DNA from: Verrucomicrobiota bacterium
GTDB taxonomy: Bacteria; Verrucomicrobiota; Verrucomicrobiia; Limisphaerales; Pedosphaeraceae
Assembly (NCBI GenBank): GCA_021325145.1
Contig: JAJPHR010000011.1
Location: forward strand, 1 to 64,000
Direction: 5' to 3'
Length of the DNA stretch: 64,000 nucleotides
Both the position numbers and the translations under genes were made by a program. The notes below the pieces were generated by a model that worked only from the letters and a program-made list of their open reading frames with translations, did no database searches and was not told the origin of the DNA. Below are positions 60,836 through 64,000 of the stretch, one piece after another; the stretch's first letter is position 1; every line of letters begins with the position of its first letter.

Positions 60836-63800
60836 ATCCGTTCCATCAATTAACCAGAGACGTTGCCAACCGCATCCCGCAAGGATTCGCGCACTGGTGT
60901 CACTGCGCGGCGAGGGAAATCCGTCCCAAGCGTTTGAGTGTCCGCTCATGGCTGGCGGCCCTCCCGTTCCTTTTTGCGCTTTTGAGCCCTTTGAGTTCTC
61001 CCGCCGCTTTCGTGTATGAAACGAGCGCGGAATTTTTCACCACGGGTGACTTCAACGGCGACGGCATTGCCGACGTGCTGGTGCTTGACAAAATCACCGG
61101 CAACGCACGTGTGGGATACCAGGACACGAACGGCGTGTTCACGTGGTCGGCGCCGCTTTTGACCGGGGTTGAGAATGTGACCGGTTGCGCCGCTGGCAAA
61201 TTCCTGCAGAACACCATGGATGCGCTGGCGGTTACCGCGTTGGACTTTAACCGGGTTAACCTGATCGATCTGTCGAACACGAATTCCGCCGGCACGCCGG
61301 TGGTGATTACGCCTACGGGCATCGGACCGCATTCGCTGGTGACGCTGGCCGCGCCGTCGGTGCCGCCGCCGCTGTTCAATTCCCTGCTCGTGGCCAGTTC
61401 GCTCAATGATCCACCGGGCGAACGGCTGGAACTGACAGGCTTTTTTCTCGGCGTGCCATCTTCATCGGGTTTGGTTAATGAGTCAGGCTCGTTTGAACGC
61501 GGCAATGCGATCCAATTTGATACCAATGGCCCCACCTTTGCCGCGGGCCTTGTGCGCGGCGCCACGGACGCTCTGCACATACTGCAGTTTTCGAATTCTT
61601 TCAGTGCTGTGCTAAGCTACACTAATCTGACCGCAGGCAGCGCTTACGTGTTTGGCAATTTCAATGGTGATGTGCTGCCTTGGTTCGCTTTTTATGTGCC
61701 CGGCCAGTCGAACGTAGCCGTCCAACCGCTGCTTCAATCCAACGGCGTCTTCAGTCTCGGGTCCGCGGTGTCGATCTCCTTCACCGAAGCCGTGCAACAA
61801 GTCTATTACACTGACGTGGGCGGCGATGGGGCGTTTCAAGTTCAGTTCGGCGACGGCATTCAAGGCGTGCGGTTGCCGGGTGGTTCACCGGTCCTGTCGT
61901 CCGTTTACAATGCGGGCGCGGGCGCGGCGGGAAATATTTTCACCGGGCTCGTGCCGTTGGGCGCAGGACGTTTCGTTTTGCTGGACGCTCCTCCGGGCGC
62001 GCCGGCTTCCGTTCACGCGCAGACGATGCAATTCGATGGGACGAACTACACCCAAACCGCGGCTTACAACCTGCCGCCGGTCAGCACGCGCGGAACACGA
62101 GCCAACGTGTGGCTGTTTCAAACCGAACCGTTTGTTCGCAGCAACCCCGGTTTTGTCTCCTCCCTGTCCGCGCCCGATTGGACCAGCGGAATCAGCGGAT
62201 TGCCAGGAGCGGTAACGGTGTTTGCTGAAAGTGACAGCGGCCCGACATCAGGCTTGGGCAATGTGGCCACCAACAATCTTGGCGCGCCGCCTGCCGGAAC
62301 GGCCTACGGAGTGCCCGACCAGTACCGCGCGGATGTGTCGCTGTTTACGTATGCCAGTCCGCGCGCTGCCGAGCCAGTGACTGTTACGATCTCGCCGCCG
62401 CCAGGAGTTTATGGCGCGGCAATCCAGGTTTCATTTACAACCCTGAATGCTGGCGATCAGGTGTTCTATCGCGCCAACGGCACGGACACGTGGCATCAAT
62501 TTACAACGCCCTTTGCCATCAGCAACGACACTTCAGTCCTTTACTACGGTGCGAATGCCAATCCGTCGCGTTCACGACTGCAAACCGCGAGTTATACGTT
62601 CAGCGACCACGCGCTTGGTCCGCCGCAACCACCGCTCAATCTCGATCCCGGCAACACAAACACCCCGCCCGTATTCAGCACGAATACGCTGGTGCTCTCG
62701 GACGTGGGCACGATTTTCTATGGCCGCCGCCCCGCCAGCGGCGACGGCGCGATTTGGGCGATCAACCTGGACGGCAGCGGCGAGACTTACATCACCACGG
62801 GCGCGCGCCCGCGCGTTTCGCGCGATGGCACATGGATGGCGTTTCTGCGCGAAGGGGATCCATTCAACAACCAGGGTAATCTGTGGGTGCGAAATCTCAA
62901 GACCGGCCAGGAAACCCGGTTGCTGGTTAATACGAACACCATTGTCGGCTACGATTGGGATCTTTCGAACAGCAACCTGGTCTTCGATTTTGGTTGTGGT
63001 CTGTGGAGCATCAACGTCAACGGGACGGCCACGCAACTGGCGCTTTCGCCGCGTTGTTACGAGGGTGCGCCTGCCGTCAATCCGCAAGACGGAACGCTTG
63101 CATTGCATAATCTGAATCCCAACGCGCCCGGCATTTATCTCACTCCGCCGGACGCTTCGACGAGCGTGTTGCTGCCGTTGGGAATCACCGGAGCGCGCTG
63201 GCCAGCGTGGTCCGCTGATGGCCAGATGCTCGCGTTCGTGGACGGAAACGCCAGTGTCTCAGTTGATGCCGGCAAAAATATTTATCTGGCCAGCAGCAAC
63301 GGGGTTACGGTTCACCAGATCAGCGGGATTAGCGATCCAACCAACGGCTTCCCGCATGGGTTGATCTGGGCGCCCACGAGCGATGCGTTGATCGGCGCCG
63401 GCAGTGTCTTTGGAGAAAACGGCCTATGGGTCGTGCCTCTAACGGAGGACAAGTCGGCTTGCGATTGCTTTGGTGGTCCGGTCCGGCTGCCGACGGTTGC
63501 CGGAGATCCGATTGATTTTGCCGGCTCCATCGTGGTTGCGGCACCGCCGCCGCCAAGTGTTTTCCGGCCGGGTCTGTTCATTCGGCTGGATGGCGGTGAC
63601 GTGGTGGTTTATTGGAGCACCAATTACACCAATTTCATTCTCCAGGCCAAACCGGGCGTCGCATTGTCGGCCATTTGGACGCCCATCTACGGTCCTTATC
63701 CAATCAATGGCTACTTTTACGAACATCGCGAATCGCAAGCGAGTCTCTTGCCAGCCCGCGTCTTCCGCCTAAGTTCCGCGCCTCCTCTACCGGCGCTATC

Positions 63801-64000
63801 CATTGTGGTTCTGCCGGATGAACTCGTCGTGAGTTGGGACGCAGCCTTCTCCTCGTTCATCCTCCAGTCATCAATGAGTTTGGGGCCGGGCGCGAATTGG
63901 CAAACAATCGCCGGTCCCTTTCCCATTTCAGGAAATCTAATGCAATACCATTTACCGGCGGCGAATCTCCAAACCTCGGAGTTTTTTAGACTGCGCCAAC
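60832..64000 (+). CDS. Large exported protein with FG-GAP and PD40-type units (partial)
   Basis: The ATG overlaps the stop of the previous gene (ATGA) and the frame stays open to the right edge (1056 residues visible). An N-terminal hydrophobic signal lies at about residues 43-61 (WLAALPFLFALLSPLSS). An FG-GAP/VCBS-type unit follows (FFTTGDFNGDGIADVLVLDK, about 68-88). Around 620-800 are PD40/TolB-like units (GDGAIWAINLDGSGETYITT, GNLWVRNLKTGQETRLL). Near the end are two modules with FILQAKPGVALSAL and FILQSSMSLGPGANWQ, typical of verrucomicrobial exported proteins. The true C-terminus is not seen. Confidence 0.8.
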   Translation, partial: MNPFHQLTRDVANRIPQGFAHWCHCAAREIRPKRLSVRSWLAALPFLFALLSPLSSPAAFVYETSAEFFTTGDFNGDGIADVLVLDKITGNARVGYQDTNGVFTWSAPLLTGVENVTGCAAGKFLQNTMDALAVTALDFNRVNLIDLSNTNSAGTPVVITPTGIGPHSLVTLAAPSVPPPLFNSLLVASSLNDPPGERLELTGFFLGVPSSSGLVNESGSFERGNAIQFDTNGPTFAAGLVRGATDALHILQFSNSFSAVLSYTNLTAGSAYVFGNFNGDVLPWFAFYVPGQSNVAVQPLLQSNGVFSLGSAVSISFTEAVQQVYYTDVGGDGAFQVQFGDGIQGVRLPGGSPVLSSVYNAGAGAAGNIFTGLVPLGAGRFVLLDAPPGAPASVHAQTMQFDGTNYTQTAAYNLPPVSTRGTRANVWLFQTEPFVRSNPGFVSSLSAPDWTSGISGLPGAVTVFAESDSGPTSGLGNVATNNLGAPPAGTAYGVPDQYRADVSLFTYASPRAAEPVTVTISPPPGVYGAAIQVSFTTLNAGDQVFYRANGTDTWHQFTTPFAISNDTSVLYYGANANPSRSRLQTASYTFSDHALGPPQPPLNLDPGNTNTPPVFSTNTLVLSDVGTIFYGRRPASGDGAIWAINLDGSGETYITTGARPRVSRDGTWMAFLREGDPFNNQGNLWVRNLKTGQETRLLVNTNTIVGYDWDLSNSNLVFDFGCGLWSINVNGTATQLALSPRCYEGAPAVNPQDGTLALHNLNPNAPGIYLTPPDASTSVLLPLGITGARWPAWSADGQMLAFVDGNASVSVDAGKNIYLASSNGVTVHQISGISDPTNGFPHGLIWAPTSDALIGAGSVFGENGLWVVPLTEDKSACDCFGGPVRLPTVAGDPIDFAGSIVVAAPPPPSVFRPGLFIRLDGGDVVVYWSTNYTNFILQAKPGVALSAIWTPIYGPYPINGYFYEHRESQASLLPARVFRLSSAPPLPALSIVVLPDELVVSWDAAFSSFILQSSMSLGPGANWQTIAGPFPISGNLMQYHLPAANLQTSEFFRLRQ

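Noticed and set aside
59015-60949. Minus-strand 644-codon frame opposite the second giant gene
   Set aside because: Arg/Gly-rich antisense frame; the plus-strand gene has signal peptide and coupled junctions.
1-64000. CRISPR array, tRNA or rRNA genes, insertion sequences, prophage
   Set aside because: I saw no regularly spaced repeats with unique spacers, no tRNA/rRNA-like conserved sequence and no transposase, integrase or capsid motifs; a computed scan would settle tRNAs.

Overview
The window comes from a GC-rich bacterium and most resembles a member of the Verrucomicrobiota (subdivision 3 / Pedosphaera-like soil lineage). This placement is inferred from gene content and style: a complete-looking FtsZ-based division cluster, a very large beta-propeller two-component sensor, a pseudopilin with a verrucomicrobial/planctomycetal N-terminus, GlnRS, several-thousand-residue exported proteins, and many short palindromic repeats in and between genes. 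I saw no rRNA or tRNA gene, CRISPR array, insertion sequence or prophage.

Layout. 1-425: 5' part of a regulator (AraC-like) leaving the left edge. 575-5580 (minus): three-gene exported cluster, YHYH protein - fused MbnP-like/di-haem peroxidase - YHYH protein, a candidate copper/redox system. 5891-9668 (minus): SIMPL protein, membrane-anchored Ser/Thr kinase, exported alpha-L-fucosidase. 10246-27762 (minus): the dcw (division and cell wall) cluster in the order mraZ, unknown, rsmH, ftsL, ftsI, murF, mraY, murD, LysM protein, ftsW, murG, murB, ddl, ftsQ, ftsA, ftsZ. murE and murC are absent from their usual places. 27763-28452: regulatory intergenic region with DnaA-box-like sites, TGGG repeats and an inverted repeat. 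28453-36310: mixed housekeeping block (queA, a large membrane protein, a decayed toxin-antitoxin pair, cobalamin adenosyltransferase, PPK2, pseudopilin, GNAT, glnS). 36742-45249 (minus): metal-handling block with a small cytochrome c and barrel-like protein behind a Fur-like box, then a CusA/CusB/outer-membrane-factor efflux system with three small metal-binding proteins. 45499-64000 (plus): propeller sensor kinase and NarL-type regulator, an exported propeller protein, and a translationally coupled series of three giant exported proteins, the last cut by the right edge.

How it fits together. The dcw genes make lipid II precursors (MurF, MraY, MurD, MurG, MurB, Ddl) and build the divisome (FtsZ, A, Q, L, W, I), with tight or overlapping junctions that suggest one long transcript started upstream of mraZ. 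The metal block would export copper/silver-type ions through a three-part pump, with extra YHS/heavy-metal-binding polypeptides as periplasmic carriers. The sensor-regulator pair is divergent from that operon and could control it or the secreted-protein genes downstream.

The strongest unusual points are (1) the single-chain MbnP-MbnH fusion flanked by YHYH proteins, (2) several palindromic elements lying inside protein-coding frames, at linkers or N-termini, (3) the dcw cluster without murE and murC but with an unknown proline-rich protein and a LysM protein, (4) the regulatory region before mraZ, and (5) the coupled giant exported proteins.
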